This document shows, one piece after another, positions 1-11,225 of a DNA stretch of 64,000 nt. This DNA is from Epiperipatus broadwayi (Eukaryota > Onychophora > Udeonychophora > Euonychophora > Peripatidae): the NCBI GenBank assembly GCA_028023455.1, contig JAQFVV010006221.1, positions 6,493,011 through 6,557,010 of the forward strand. The letters are read 5' to 3'. The position numbers were made by a program, and so were the translations under genes. Numbering within the stretch: position 1 is the first letter of the stretch; each line of letters starts with the position of its first letter. The notes under the pieces are model-generated. The model made no database searches and was not told where the DNA came from. It saw nothing but the letters and a program-made list of their open reading frames with translations.

Positions 1-1420
1 CAAGCTATCTACTTATTATTTACTTATTATCCTATTTATCTGCCTATCCATTTGTCTTTTTGTCTGATCTTTCTATTTATCTATATGCACAGGTAAAATC
101 CAATAAATTTTAGAATAACAAGTTATTTTTTCATTTTTTATTTTAAAAGTTTTATGTGTATAAAAAATTAATGGACTGCACACTTGTATTCAAAATAGAA
201 TCACTTAAAAAGAAATTTTGTTTTTCAATTTTTTAAGCTTAAAATATAGGATCCTGGTAGATCCATCCCTATTGGTTGCTGCAGTTAACATTATTTTGTT
301 GAAATAGCTAGAATTTATTTAGCATAACTCTAGGTCAGAAATCATTTGCTATTCAAAATTTTAGTTGTAATTATTCTGCCTAGATGTCAGTATCATCCTG
401 TATATCAAGAAGGAAAATATGAATTTCTCTTGTGAGAAAATATATTTTTGTATTAAGAGAAAACAAATTCCATCTCTAGGAGAAAAGCACTTCTTGCATA
501 ACTATTTCTATTCATTGTTGACAGAAAAATAAGTTAATATTTTATTTGCTTACAGTTTTTTTTTTCTGTCAAATTATTAAATATTTGTCTTTTTTTTTTT
601 TTTTTTGCTAAGAATGTAATGAAATGAGTACAATTAATCTATCCATTGAAAAAATAAAATAAAAAGCAATAATGAATTTTAAGATTAGTTTATTATTGTT
701 GTATATACTTATTTTACCAAAATATAAACAAAATAAGAAAAAGATATCATTAAGAATGTTTTTTTTTTTTCATTAAATGCATTTTTTTTAGCCTGAAGAT
801 TGAAAACATGAAATTTAGTTCAAATATACAGATTTGAGAAATAATGAGTTGTTTTTTTTTTTTGTTGTTGTTGTTGTTAAAAACTAAGAAAAAATTAGCA
901 GAAAAAGTTTATGAATTTATTTCAAAATAATAAGGATGACAAGAAAGGGCAAATGAAAGAGGATAATACTATAAACTGAAACATCTTGTAAACTTCATTT
1001 TATTTGCATAATTCAATCAGATTTTTGGACTTAATCAATGAAGAATTTATTAACTTCACGCTCCCAAATCAAAATGCTTTAGATTTGCCTATATATTTAG
1101 AAAAATAGGTTGAAGATAAAAGTGGGTCACTTTTATCTTTATAAGGTCGAATCTTGCATTTAGGTTTGTAGAGGTCTCTCTCATAATAAATGAAGCATTC
1201 AAGGTGCATGTACTAAGGTTATAGCCTTATTTAAGTATTACGTGCTGACATTGTGCTTAATAAGAATTAATATTTATAATTTTAATAAGAAGTATAAATT
1301 ATTGCCTGTACAGGCATATATAAATATGTATGCAAAGTTATTGCAAGTAATAACGAAGTGGAAATAAAATAATTAAGTAATTATATTTTGGAAATAAAAT
1401 TATTATGAATTATTATTATA
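1..1420. other. AT-rich non-coding DNA, no gene seen
   Basis: No convincing open frame, exon or tRNA is visible. The stretch holds homopolymer T runs (around 590-606 and 762-772) and a short (GTT)n tract at about 860-880. It is best read as intergenic or intronic sequence. Confidence 0.6.
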
Positions 1421-1428
1421 TCATAATT

Positions 1429-1746
1429 CAGCGGTCCCCAACCTTTTTGCACTTAAGAGCACATTTTATAATACTGGCCAGGGTGGCAGGCACCATTTAT
1501 TTTTTCAATATAAATTTATAGTTGGATATTGTTAATAATATACATAATGTACAAAAAAATATTTATTTCAGAAATGAAATTTTAACATTTGATTATAATA
1601 TAATACAATAATTTATAAGAAATTTTAAAAATTAAATTTATTTGTATCAGATAAATAATTTTTTATTGTGTTTGGATAGCGGCGGGCACACATAAAATGG
1701 TCAGCGGGTACCATGGTGCCCGCGGGCATAGGGTTGGGGACCCCTG
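1429..1746. mobile_element. hAT-type MITE with perfect 8-bp TSD
   Basis: A 318-bp non-autonomous element. It opens with CAGCGGTCCCCAACC and closes with the inverse GGTTGGGGACCCCTG, the typical short terminal inverted repeats of hAT transposons. The 8 bases on each side are identical (TCATAATT at 1421-1428 and 1747-1754), which is the target duplication length made by hAT transposases. The inside is AT-rich and non-coding. The perfect duplication argues for a comparatively recent insertion mobilised in trans. Confidence 0.9.
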
Positions 1747-1827
1747 TCATAATTTGTATTTGCAAATAATGTTTTATTGAATGTTATTCTATTAAATTTA
1801 TTAAACATATTATGTCAGTCTTTTGTT

Positions 1828-2121
1828 CTACTTAAGGTTAGTCGGACATATATCATCATCATTATCAATCCACTGCAGGATGAAGGTCTCTCCAAGTTTA
1901 ATCCATCTTCTCCGATCTTTAGCTTCTCTTCTCCACATCACCCCTACACATTTTCTTATTTCATCCATCCATCTTACATGTGGTCTCCTTCTGTGTCTTT
2001 TACAATCTCTTGGAATCCAGTTTAAAATTTCAATTGTCCATCTATTATCATCTCTTCTAGCAATATGTCCAGCCCAACTCCACTTCAATCTTTTAATTTT
2101 TTTCAATGAGGTCAGTAACAC
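1828..2121 (-). pseudogene. C-terminal tail of the RTE LINE protein
   Basis: A 97-codon frame continuing the LINE protein of 2283-3437 after frameshifts. It contains GHIARRDDNRW, the basic RPHVRWMDEI block, and WIKLGETFILQW just before the stop. This order is characteristic of RTE-clade C-termini as I recall them. It cannot be translated together with the RT without repair, so it is a remnant. The whole track is on the minus strand and ends at the LINE 3' end. Confidence 0.82.
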
Positions 2122-3603
2122 CTGTTTGTTCTCTTACCCATACATTGCATTTTCGATCTCTTCTTATTACTCCCAACATACATCTCTCCATACTTCTTTG
2201 AGTGGTCTGAAGTCTCTGTATTGATCTTCTATTAAGTGTCCAAGTCTCAGATCCATAAGTAAGAACTGGTAAAACACATTTGTTAAAAACCTTTTCTTTT
2301 CAAACACATAGGCATATTTCCTTTTAATATCAAGTTATTTCTACCAAAAGCACTCCAACCAAGTTTAATTCTATGATTAATTTCCTCTATTATGTTTTCA
2401 TCTGTATTAATAATCTGACCAAGGTATTTGTAACTCTTAACTTCTTCTAATTCATCATAATCAATCTTTATTTTCATATTTTGAGCAAATCGATTAAACA
2501 TTACTTTAGTCTTTTTAACATTTATCTTTAGTCCTACTTTCCTACTTTCATCTGATAACTCCTGCAACATTTCCTGCAGCTCGGAAGCATTATTTGCAAA
2601 AACAACTACATCATCTGCGAAATCTAAATGACTTAAATAATCTCCATTTACTTTCACTCCTTTAGTTTCCCATTTTAATCCACAAAATACTTCTTGCAGC
2701 ACTGCTGTAAAAAGTTTTGGAGATATGGAGTCACCTTGTCTTACACCTTTCTCAATGTTGACTTTCCCAGTATCATTATGTAATCTAATTGTTGCTGTTG
2801 CATTTTTATAAATATTCTTTAAAATATGACAATATCCTGGATCTATACCTTGATGATCCAATGCTTTAATCACTGAAAAAATGTTTATAGAATCAAATGC
2901 CTTTTCATAATCTACAAATCCAAAACATAATGACAACTCATATTCATTTGTCCTTTCTATAACTTCTCTCAATACTTGAATATGATCTACTGTACTAAAA
3001 CCACTTTTAAATCCAGCTTGTTCTCTTGGTTGGTGAAAATCCAAGGTTCTCTGTAGACGAGTTGTAATTATCTTGGTAAAAATTTTATATAAAACTGATA
3101 AAAGGCTGATAGGTCTGTAATTTCTAATATCTTCTTTATCACCTTTTTTAAATATTAATATTATTACTGCATTCTTCCAATCATCCGGTACATCTTTATC
3201 ATTTAGACATTTGGTATATAACTTTGCTAATATTTTTTCTGTTTCTTCACCTGCTTCTTTTAATATATCAATTATAATTCCATCATTACCTGGAGCCTTT
3301 CCTTTTTTCATACATTTAATTGCATTTCTCACTTCTTCATTTAAAATTCTGGGCAATTCGGAAGATGTAATAGATATAGGAGGTACTTGTTCTTTATTAC
3401 TATATAATTCTTGATAAAAATCTTCTACCAATTTCATAATGTCATCCCTCTTTTTAGTAATAATTCCATCTTTTTTCCTTATTGCAGATATAAATTTCCT
3501 ACCAATACCAAAATGTTGTTTTACATTCTTAAGACTTTTATTTTCTTCTACAGCTTTTCTTGCTAGTTCACAGTTATACTTTCTTATATCATTTTCAACT
3601 CTT
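1830..3603 (-). mobile_element. RTE/BovB-like LINE, 5'-truncated and frameshifted
   Basis: A non-LTR retrotransposon copy read right to left. It covers the reverse transcriptase and the C-terminal tail but lacks the N-terminal endonuclease. The main RT frame is 2283-3437. A shifted frame continues through about 2280-2120 (CVLPVLTYGSETWTL) into a last frame at 1828-2121 holding GHIARRDDNRW and HVRWMDEI, the usual tail of RTE-clade proteins. The 3' end has the GAT/TGATGA-rich character of RTE elements. The 5' truncation point at about 3603 abuts a 24-bp inverted repeat. A more decayed relative lies at 23540-24190. Confidence 0.88.
2283..3437 (-). pseudogene. RTE-type reverse transcriptase (broken ORF)
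   Basis: This 384-codon frame is most of an RTE/BovB-like reverse transcriptase, the enzyme that copies LINE RNA into DNA at a nicked target. Visible motifs in order are: [10 protein letters not shown] (residues 46-55), [15 protein letters not shown] (106-120), [15 protein letters not shown] (139-153), [10 protein letters not shown] (174-183) with the first catalytic Asp, [13 protein letters not shown] (231-243), and FADD (273-276) with the other two. The RT core is therefore complete in its key residues. The frame is lost after about residue 380 by a frameshift; the protein continues in another frame to 1828. The start used is only the first Met in frame. The true protein would begin upstream with an APE endonuclease that is missing. 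Inactive copy. Confidence 0.9.
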
Positions 3604-3627
3604 TATAAGAAAGTATAACTGTGAACT
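3565..3627. repeat. 24-bp perfect inverted repeat at LINE 5' junction
   Basis: Arms 3565-3588 and 3604-3627 are exact reverse complements with a 15-base loop. The left arm is LINE coding sequence; the right arm lies just outside the 5' truncation point. This looks like a snap-back or template-switch product made when reverse transcription of the LINE ended. Confidence 0.85.
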
Positions 3628-3628
3628 C

Positions 3629-3725
3629 ATTAAAAACCAGTCAACACTTAGACAATCCCAATATCAGTCAACAATTTCAAACTGTTGTCAAGGCAAACTC
3701 CTTTTAACAATATATATTTATGATA
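3629..3725 (-). repeat. Dispersed repeat family P, copy 1
   Basis: About 95 bp whose reverse complement matches 12205-12305, with further copies at 45925-45985 and 57848-57985. The shared core, read in family orientation, contains CCTTGACAACAG, GAAATTGTTGATTG and TGTTGACTG. No coding content or Pol III boxes are visible. It could be the end of a DNA transposon or an unclassified short element. Confidence 0.7.
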
Positions 3726-3729
3726 GGAG

Positions 3730-4560
3730 AAAAGTTAATTGGAAGTTGTAGGCATGATGCCTTTTTTCAATTAATCAAGCAGTGGATATTTTTGTAAGGA
3801 CTGCCTTAAAGTATTGTTAGATTAATAATGATTTAGATATTTAATGCAAAGCAAGCCCTAATTATGTATACATATTTGCCATTTGTTTGTGGGAACTTAG
3901 TTTTATAATTTAACTATCCTTTCTGCTTTTGTTATGACTATTTAAATCACTATAGATATTTGAATTTTGAACGATCATTTTTTCATTACCTATGCACCAC
4001 TAGTAGTTTATCAATTAACTAAAATTCCATTAATTTTCAACGTAGTAGTGACAAGTTCATGATATTACTATTATGCACATTGGATCAAAAGTTTTTTTAC
4101 CGTATTATTATTTTATTGGAACAGATATGTTTCATTAAATATTCATATTTTATTAATTGTATCATCAATCCAGTGAAAAATAAAATAAAATTGTTTTACA
4201 ATTTTTTGTTTAATCCTGATTTATATGAATTTTTTTTACAAATTTTTACTGTAGTGATTTATTAAAACAGATCTTTGAACGATCGTGTTTTCAGAACATC
4301 TCGATGAAAACATTTTTCAATAGACTATATTATTTTGTAAATAAACTTTACATTAATTGAAACAATATATTTCTAATAATATTTCCATTTATATAATGTT
4401 CTTATGAAATACTAAACAATGTAAATTTTATCTTAAGAAGATATCTCATAAACTACTTACATATAATTAACAAGTGATTTCATGCAATTTATGTATATAT
4501 CTTTGAAGAGGTTAAAGGGGATTAATTAAGGCATTAAACCTAGCACATTTATAAGAAAAT
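3730..4560. other. Non-coding AT-rich stretch
   Basis: No gene, RNA or recognised repeat is visible. Short frames present are typical of random AT-rich DNA. Confidence 0.55.
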
Positions 4561-4596
4561 AAGCCCATTAGATAAAGATAATTTATATGTTTATAG

Positions 4597-4956
4597 ATGT
4601 ATCCCTCATATAAAGATGATTCGATGTACTTTGGTAAAATTATTTGTGGAAATTGCTACATGGTTTATTATGGACATACAGGGAAACAATTATATGAAAG
4701 AGCAAAAGAACATAATAATGCTGTTAATAGACGAGATAATAGATCTGCCTTATATATTCGATATTTAAAATACAGGCATAAAATAGATTGTGTCAAAAAT
4801 ATAAGTCCTTTAAATTATATTAAAGAAACTAATAGAAGAAAGATATATGAAACCAATTACATTAATTATAACAAAAATAATTGTATGAACATATATAAAA
4901 TATCAATTAATTTGACTAAGAATTGGCTAATGATAAATGAAGCGAAGGTTATGTAA
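4597..4956 (+). pseudogene. Penelope-like element GIY-YIG endonuclease fragment
   Basis: A 119-codon frame matching the C-terminal endonuclease of Penelope-like retroelements, which nicks target DNA for element insertion. Visible signature: a CxxC pair (C17, C20), Y24-Y25-G26-H27-T28-G29 standing for the GIY-YIG core, R35, the E38-H39 pair, SALYIRYL (50-57) and KYRHKID (58-64), followed by a basic RRKIYETNYI helix. The order and spacing fit PLE endonucleases well. The reverse transcriptase that should precede it is absent, so this is a 5'-truncated remnant. It runs almost directly into a LINE fragment starting near 5040, which suggests nested or adjacent insertions. Other PLE 3' ends lie at 9140-9990 and 42252-43660. 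Confidence 0.8.
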
Positions 4957-5039
4957 TATACATGATTTTAATAGGCTATAGTTTATTTTATATAAGAAAG
5001 ATAGATGTCGCTATGTATGTAATGTATATCACAATTCAA

Positions 5040-5875
5040 GGAGAAATGGGATGGTCAAGTTTTTATATGAGAGATGCAAAAAGTAAAATGAAAATGTTTG
5101 GTAGGTTGCAGTTTATGGATAATAAAAGAATAGCCAAACTAGTATTTAATTGAGTTATAAGTAAAGGGCAGGTAACAAGATGAGTGAGAAAGGTAATGTG
5201 GTATGCAAAGGATTTGGATAAAGAATTTATATTAGTATACTTGTATAAAAGGTGGGATGATTGTGTTAGGAGGATTGTTGAGTGTTATAGTGGTAAGGAA
5301 TGAGCTAAAAGAATAGATGCACTAATAAAGAATAGGGAGTTGGAGATATGGAAAACTAGTATGGAGAGTAAAAAGAGTTTAAATATATAAAGAAGTAAAC
5401 GAAACATTGAGTGCGAGTTAATTTATAATAGTAAGGAAAGTAGCTTATTGTTTAAGGCTCGAACAGGATCTTTAGCAACAAAAGAATATACATATAAATG
5501 GAAAAATATGGGTAATTTAGTCTGCAAATTGTGTAAGGAAGATATAGAAAATATTAGGCATCTGTTAATTGAATGTAAATGCTTGAAAGCAGAAAGGGTA
5601 CAAATAATGAAGTTATGGGAGAATAAATATGAACAAAGTGAGTTATTGGTTTTTATGCTGGGTTTGGGAAAAGATAAGGGGGATTTAGATATAAAGGCCA
5701 TAGAGCTGACAAAGATTATGTTGTGGAAATGGGATGCAGCAGATTATGGGAAAGCTTAGGGTGGGAAATGGAAGGGGAAGGTAAAGTGGCTAACAGGTTT
5801 CTTTGGGCATAGTTGCTGAGAGATTCCTGACTCTGTTTAAGGAGAAGTCACGGTACATCACATCACATAATTGTA
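5040..5875 (+). mobile_element. LINE 3' fragment (same family as 34690-38890)
   Basis: A 5'-truncated copy of the LINE family whose long copy lies at 34690-38890. Two frames are readable: SSFYMRDAKSKMKM and RLQFMDNKRIAKL near 5050-5150, then 5448-5759 (103 codons) with FKARTGSLATKEYTYKW and a C-x2-C ... H-x4-C cluster (VCKLCKEDIENIRHLLIEC). That zinc-knuckle-like tail is common at the C-terminus of several LINE clades. The end (AGGAGAAGTCACGGTACATC near 5840) is shared with copies ending near 38885 and 45470, fixing the family 3' end. Stops and frameshifts make it inactive. Confidence 0.8.
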
Positions 5876-6985
5876 AATTAGTTAAAGCACATTAAAAATG
5901 GCAAAATAAAATAGCTTTTTTATGTATGATTATTATTATATATATTATTGCTGTTATGTAAAGATATATTATATTGTTGATTTATTTAAATGTGATTTAT
6001 TATATATTTTAAGTTTCTTTGTTACACTCTTAACTGGTCGTTTAATTAAATTATTTTTATGCCCATTCTTTCTTCAGTTGTTTGTCTGTTTGCACAGCAT
6101 ATAGTTTATTTATATATGTGATTGTAGATGAATTCAAAGCATTTAAAGAGTAATGAGGATTGACAATTCAATTATTCAAATCCAGAAATGCAGGAAATCA
6201 TAAAAGCATTGTTACTTCTAAATAAATGAAGTTGATTTGTACTAGCTAATGTTTTATAGTTAGTCCTGAGAAATAATTAAAACTATTATTAGGGAAATAT
6301 TATTGAGATCATATTTTGAGTGTAAATTAATAGAGATGATGATCCTGGCAGTAATCTAGTTGCAGACTAATATTGTACTGGATGAATTTAATTTTGTCAT
6401 TATGCTTAAATAGGAAAATGTCACTAGAATTTGTCACCAATTTCCATCGGGTACTTAGTATTACATTGTATAATCATATATAATAAATATTATTTGTATC
6501 TACAGATTTTTTTAACATTCATCATCCAATACATGTCAGGTGATAAATGTTATGAAATAAAAAGATGGGGAAAATGTTATCCATTGATAATGATTACAAC
6601 AATATATCAGTTAATAAGAAGTATACCTTGATACAGTACTTATACCTTAGTATATGTGTAAGAAGGGGTTAAAAGAGAGAAAATTATTTAATAGTAGATG
6701 GTGCCAGTGATGATGATAGTTAATATCTAAAATACAAACATCAAAATTATAAATTATAATAATCAGACTGAAAGTAAAGAAGGGGACGCGTTAACTATTA
6801 ACTAGATTACTGTAATTAAATAACTAAAATTTATAATTATTATAATATGCTTACTCAATTTGAAAGATAATAAGCAAATTATTATTATTATTATTTTTTT
6901 ACAAACTTTTAACTTTCTTTGTTTAATAAAGTCTCTTAATTTAATTAATTAAAAAGAAAAGAAATAAAAATTATTAATACATTTT
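5876..6985. other. Non-coding AT-rich stretch
   Basis: No gene or classified repeat is visible; open frames are short and of low-complexity composition. Confidence 0.5.
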
Positions 6986-7084
6986 CATCAATGATTTGTG
7001 ACAAAGTTGTGAGAGCAGCACATTTGATACCAATTAAACTGTAATAATTTGCTATCTATATATATTCTGAACAATGTTAAGATA

Positions 7085-7200
7085 TATGTAAGAGATTGTG
7101 GTCTGGGCCAACTGATGAGTGATGGCTCAGCATGAAATAGTGCATCTTGGTGATCATAGATCTTTTTCACATCTTTGGTCATATGTTTATGATTACATTC
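7085..7200 (+). mobile_element. Decayed hammerhead-element copy
   Basis: About 115 bp resembling the core of the elements at 8022-8270 and 33575-33835, in the opposite orientation. The hammerhead core CTGATGAG is at 7112-7119 and GAAA at about 7134-7137, and the closing helix remnants CCAA (7108-7111) and TTGG (7147-7150) remain. Stem II has lost several pairs, so self-cleavage is unlikely. Confidence 0.55.
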
Positions 7201-7815
7201 CTCCACAAGATGTTAAAAGCAGATAGAAAACAGTCCCTACCTTGCGTGAGAGTGGTATAGTGAAAATTACACTAATAAGTGACTAATAAAAATTATTAAT
7301 ATATAAATGGCTTTGAATATAGATTATAATGTCACAGGGAATGAATAAATGAATCAATTAAAACTATTTTCTGAACATCTAAAGTATATAAAATAGACTG
7401 GTGGAATATATATATAAAGTTTGTGGTAATTGTTGTTTTGAATTGAATTTGAATGAAGACAATTTCAGAGTTGTAAAGTTATAGTGTGTCTTCCAACTAC
7501 TTTTAGAAGGTAGTAGATTTCATGGAATGCTATATGACAGCATGACTGACTAGAAACTTTGCATTAGTTGCCCATGAATTCTGAAAGATTAACTATCCTC
7601 ATCGGGACAGACTTTCATTGAAGAATGTACCTTGAAACTTCAATACAGCGTTTTTACTTAACTGAAAAATGTCAATATCATGCCAGCAAATATAACTCAA
7701 AAAAATATTTAGAATAAACATTAAGAAGGCAAAAGACCTACAATAGTGGATTAATTGTATTAACTAAAACGGTTGAAGTTAAACAGGCAAACAATTGTAC
7801 TTTTCTTATATATAT

Positions 7816-7893
7816 GTCAAAGTGTTGACCAGGAAAAGAATCCAGGCCAGCTGCTTGGAAGGCAGCTATGTTAACCGCTAGGCCACCAACGCT
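7816..7893 (-). mobile_element. tRNA-derived SINE copy
   Basis: On the minus strand this reads as a tRNA-like head: an A-box match TGGCCTAGCGG, an anticodon-arm-like hairpin AGCTGCCTTCCAAGCAGCT and a weak B-box region, followed by CAACACTTTGACATATATA. The same tail follows the copy at 32559-32632, and the head matches the copy at 22521-22621. A shared non-tRNA tail argues for a SINE rather than a tRNA gene. Confidence 0.7.
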
Positions 7894-8021
7894 TAACAAA
7901 ACAATTATACTTTTAACATTAATTTATATCTGTCACCAACTTTCAATAGTTATAAAATAATTTTATTGTTGTATGTTAAATCTGTATTAAATAGTACATG
8001 GAATATATATATAAGATTTGA

Positions 8022-8270
8022 AATACCGGGCACTCATAAACCTGGATCATAATTGTAAATATGGGGGATTTGAATTCAGACTTTCAAGCCCTTTCACTAT
8101 CCACACTATCTCATACCACTGATACACATGGATCACACACATGCAGAAAAAATAAATGATCACCAATATACATATTTCGTGCTAAACTAGCACTCATCAG
8201 TTGGTCCAGATTACCATCTCCCATACATATATATAATCAGTGCTCAGTTCATATTAAGATGGCAAATCCT
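8022..8270 (-). mobile_element. Short non-autonomous element with hammerhead ribozyme
   Basis: About 250 bp sharing near-continuous identity with 33575-33835. The copies differ in which end is preserved. This copy keeps GAAATACCGGGCACTCATAA at one end, while the other keeps the inverse GAGTGCCTGG at the opposite end, so the full element probably has inverted ends. Blocks common to both are TTTGAA(C/T)TCAGACTTTCAA, ACTATCTCATAC, TGATACACATG, then the ribozyme. No coding capacity. Such short ribozyme-bearing repeats are known in animals and plants as retrozymes and usually rely on another element's reverse transcriptase. Confidence 0.7.
8162..8205 (-). ncRNA. Hammerhead ribozyme, type I
   Basis: The minus strand gives a 44-nt self-cleaving hammerhead fold. 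Helix I is ACCAA paired with the final TTGGT. The invariant CTGATGA follows, then helix II GTGCT/AGCAC with a 5-base loop AGTTT, then GAAA. Helix III is a short ATA/TAT with a TG loop, leaving ATA as the NUH cleavage triplet directly before TTGGT. All core bases are conserved and every helix position pairs. It differs from the copy at 33675-33718 only in one loop base. The short helix III is typical of hammerheads in animal retroelements. Confidence 0.88.
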
Positions 8271-9139
8271 TACACTTTAATGGACAGGCTTCAACCTACT
8301 CCAACTCTTCAGCCATCCATACCATTGAAAATCTGATGATAGAATTCCCAAATCCCATGCTGATGCGAATATTATTGTTATGCCCATGTTAATATATATA
8401 TAAACTAATTTTAAAAGAAAATTAGTTTATTTTAAAGTTGTTGTTTTTTTAAAAACTTTTATGAATTTATTTTTAAAAGAGTTCTTATTGTAAAAGTTTA
8501 TATTGCAACTTTGCTTTTCTTCTTTAAAATGAAAAATTAACAAAGGGAAACTATTAAATTATATTTATATGAACAATTAATATTGTTCAAACAAATTTGA
8601 AAAATTATTTATTTAATGATTGTTAACATAATTTAAATGTGATATTTAAAGTTTTGTGAAGTATTAGTTATATTTCTAGCAAATAGGAGTATTAATTTAT
8701 ATTATATTTTTATGAATTTTTTTATTAATTTATTAAACCATATCATCTACCAAATTTAGAGTCTCAAATATTTGTTTTTACAGTGTTACTTGCACATTCA
8801 TCAGAAATGGAAGTGAATAGACCATATAAAAAGGGATAAAATAGATTAATGTTTTATAGTGAGATTAACCAAAGAGCAGTAGATGTTATTGACTCTCACC
8901 ATTTCATGGTATGCTGGCTGTATCATATATCTCAGCACATTACAATTTGTAATTCAAGACAAACACAAATCAATAAATATAAATCTTATTCATTTAATCA
9001 TGGGAAACTAGTTAGATAGTTAATAAATTCTCTATATCTTAATTCTAATAATTGGAATTTTTACTTATAAAATACCATATATATCTTAAATGAGAACTTC
9101 ATAATGCAATATATAAAATAAAATGTATTCCTTCTTGGT

Positions 9140-9990
9140 TACAGTTTCAATTACTCAGCAGTCATCATCAGAATTATAATATTCAAATATGTGTAATCAT
9201 ATAATTAATTCTTATCTATACATATATACTACATATAAAAATATATACAATATCTTATGAATTAAAACAAAATAAGTATAATTTTTCAATAACTCCAATA
9301 ACTATAGAGTCTTATATATTTTAAATTAATTTATAAATATTAGAATTTTATCTTATTTTTATTTTTGATTTCTTTTGCATAAACTGTTTTATGTTTTTAA
9401 TATATATTTTTTTCTACATTTTTATGTCTTAAATTTTTTAATAATTTATTTCTATCATTTTAATTATGTCACTGTTGTTTAAAAGATGTACTAATTTATA
9501 ATAACAATGTAATTATATAATTCTTTTTTTAAACTTTGTAATTTTTTAAAAATAACTCTCTCTTTTTTAACCTCTTAACAACTTTAACTGAAATAATTTT
9601 AAAATGTTTTTATATTAACTCCTGGCTATGAGCATGTTTTTAAACTACACCTTATTTTAATTTTCAATCTTTATATATATTTATTTAATTAATAAAGAAT
9701 ATTTTTATAAAAATGATGTCTTCAAACCGAAATCTTTAAAGCTGGCCTAATACTTTTAATTAATATAGTTTCTCCAATCTTTCAATCTCTTCTATTGCTA
9801 GTATAATTAATCATTTTTTTACTATCTTTTTCAAATTTATGTTCTGTTTCTAATGAATGTAAATAAATAGGTGATTTTTTAATTATATTCATATTGGATT
9901 AATCTTGTATAAATTGAATTCTTTGTTTCACCTACATAATCTGATATTGTTAGCTTGACATGTTTTGTCAATTTTATATATCTCATTTAT
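9140..9990 (-). mobile_element. Penelope-like element, decayed 3' part
   Basis: Read on the minus strand, the region begins with IYKIDKTC, shifts frame to DYVGETKNSIYTRL (near 9943-9905, a GIY-YIG signature), then SLETEHKFEKDSKK and, after a stop, KIGETILIKSIRPAL. This order is that of the PLE endonuclease C-terminus. About 550 bp of AT-rich 3' UTR follows, matching 42259-42760 and, inverted, 42785-43250. The element ends near 9140 with a CTGATGA...GAAAC motif. Several stops and frameshifts make it dead. Confidence 0.72.
9144..9171 (-). other. Hammerhead-like motif at PLE 3' end
   Basis: CTGATGA, a hairpin-forming middle and GAAAC occur in this order on the minus strand, as at 43617-43644 and, weakened, at 42259-42286. 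PLEs are known to carry hammerhead motifs near their ends. In the best copy there is one extra base between CTGATGA and helix II, so catalytic competence is uncertain. Confidence 0.45.
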
Positions 9991-10279
9991 ACAATTTTCT
10001 ATATTTTCAATATATGTTGTCTAATATATTAAATATATTCTTTCAATTTTTTATTTATTCCCTTAAATTTTATTATATTATTAAACTTTTTATTAATCTT
10101 ACAGATAATTTTATTTATATTTTTTATAATATTATAAGTTTTTACACCTATATATTTATCTTTCATGCATTTATCTTTATTTATAATTATTTTCTTGTAT
10201 TATTAAATCTCTCTTCTGACAGTTTTATTTTTACTTTTGATGTTTGTACTTTAGATAGTCATCATTATTACTAATAGCA

Positions 10280-11220
10280 CCACTTATTGTTAAATACAGT
10301 TATATCTTTATCATCTTATGTACATATATTCAGATACACATAAATAGTGCACCAAAGTGTGGCTAGTAACAGACTGATTGATCTAATGAATCATCTAATC
10401 TATATGTTCTCATATCATCATAAGTAGATATCAGTTTTCATTTCTTTTTATTCCATTACATTATATATTTTTAAAGAACACATAGAAGTGAAATGCAAAG
10501 TTTCAAATATTGAAAAATTATGTTTTGTTTCTTTGCTTTATTAGAATAATAAACAATTGTTTTATTAACATAGTTTTTGTACAAAGACATTTAGGTGTGT
10601 GGGTGTGTATTATATGAAGTTTTTTAAAAAATATGTTTTCTTCTCAAAAAAGTATTTAAGTTGATATTTAAAATACTCAAACCTGATATACTAAATTTTA
10701 ACTAATAATTTGAGTATTCCCCCCTATTTTTCTGCTTTAACTGAAATTTTTTATTCAGAAAAATGTTTGTCATTTTACATTTAAAACTTGCAGTTTTTTA
10801 AAAAAGAAAATTTGCAAGAATTTTACTTTCATAACCTTTTTTTGTTTGTTTGAAAAGTAATGTCTGAAATAAATAATAATAATAATAATAATAGTAATAA
10901 TAATAATAATAATAATAAAAATCTTTTATAACCCCCTGATGGATTGCATGAGAATTGTTAGGAGGGAAATTTTTTTAAGTTTGGATAATACATGGGGTTT
11001 TTTTTGAAAGAATTTAATTTTTAAAAATAGATAAAAATCACATGAAAAATAAATCGTTATATATATATAATATGTTTAAAAAATTTGCCTAATATTAAAC
11101 TATTAGGAGTATAAATGTGTATATTAATTATTATTATTTTTTTATAAATATTCTTACATACTGCAATAATTTAGGCATGGCAAAAACAAATATCACACGA
11201 TCACATTTCCAATACTAGCA
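10280..11220. other. Non-coding stretch with (AAT)n microsatellite
   Basis: No gene is visible. An imperfect AAT trinucleotide repeat spans about 10867-10918. The remainder is AT-rich with homopolymer runs. Confidence 0.6.
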
Positions 11221-11225
11221 CATAA

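Noticed and set aside
1777-2224. Plus-strand open frames over the RTE LINE 3' end
   Set aside because: Antisense shadows of the clearly recognisable LINE protein on the minus strand.
9960-10274. 104-codon hydrophobic open frame (+)
   Set aside because: Extreme Phe/Ile/Tyr bias of AT-rich DNA, and it lies opposite the decayed PLE coding region on the minus strand.
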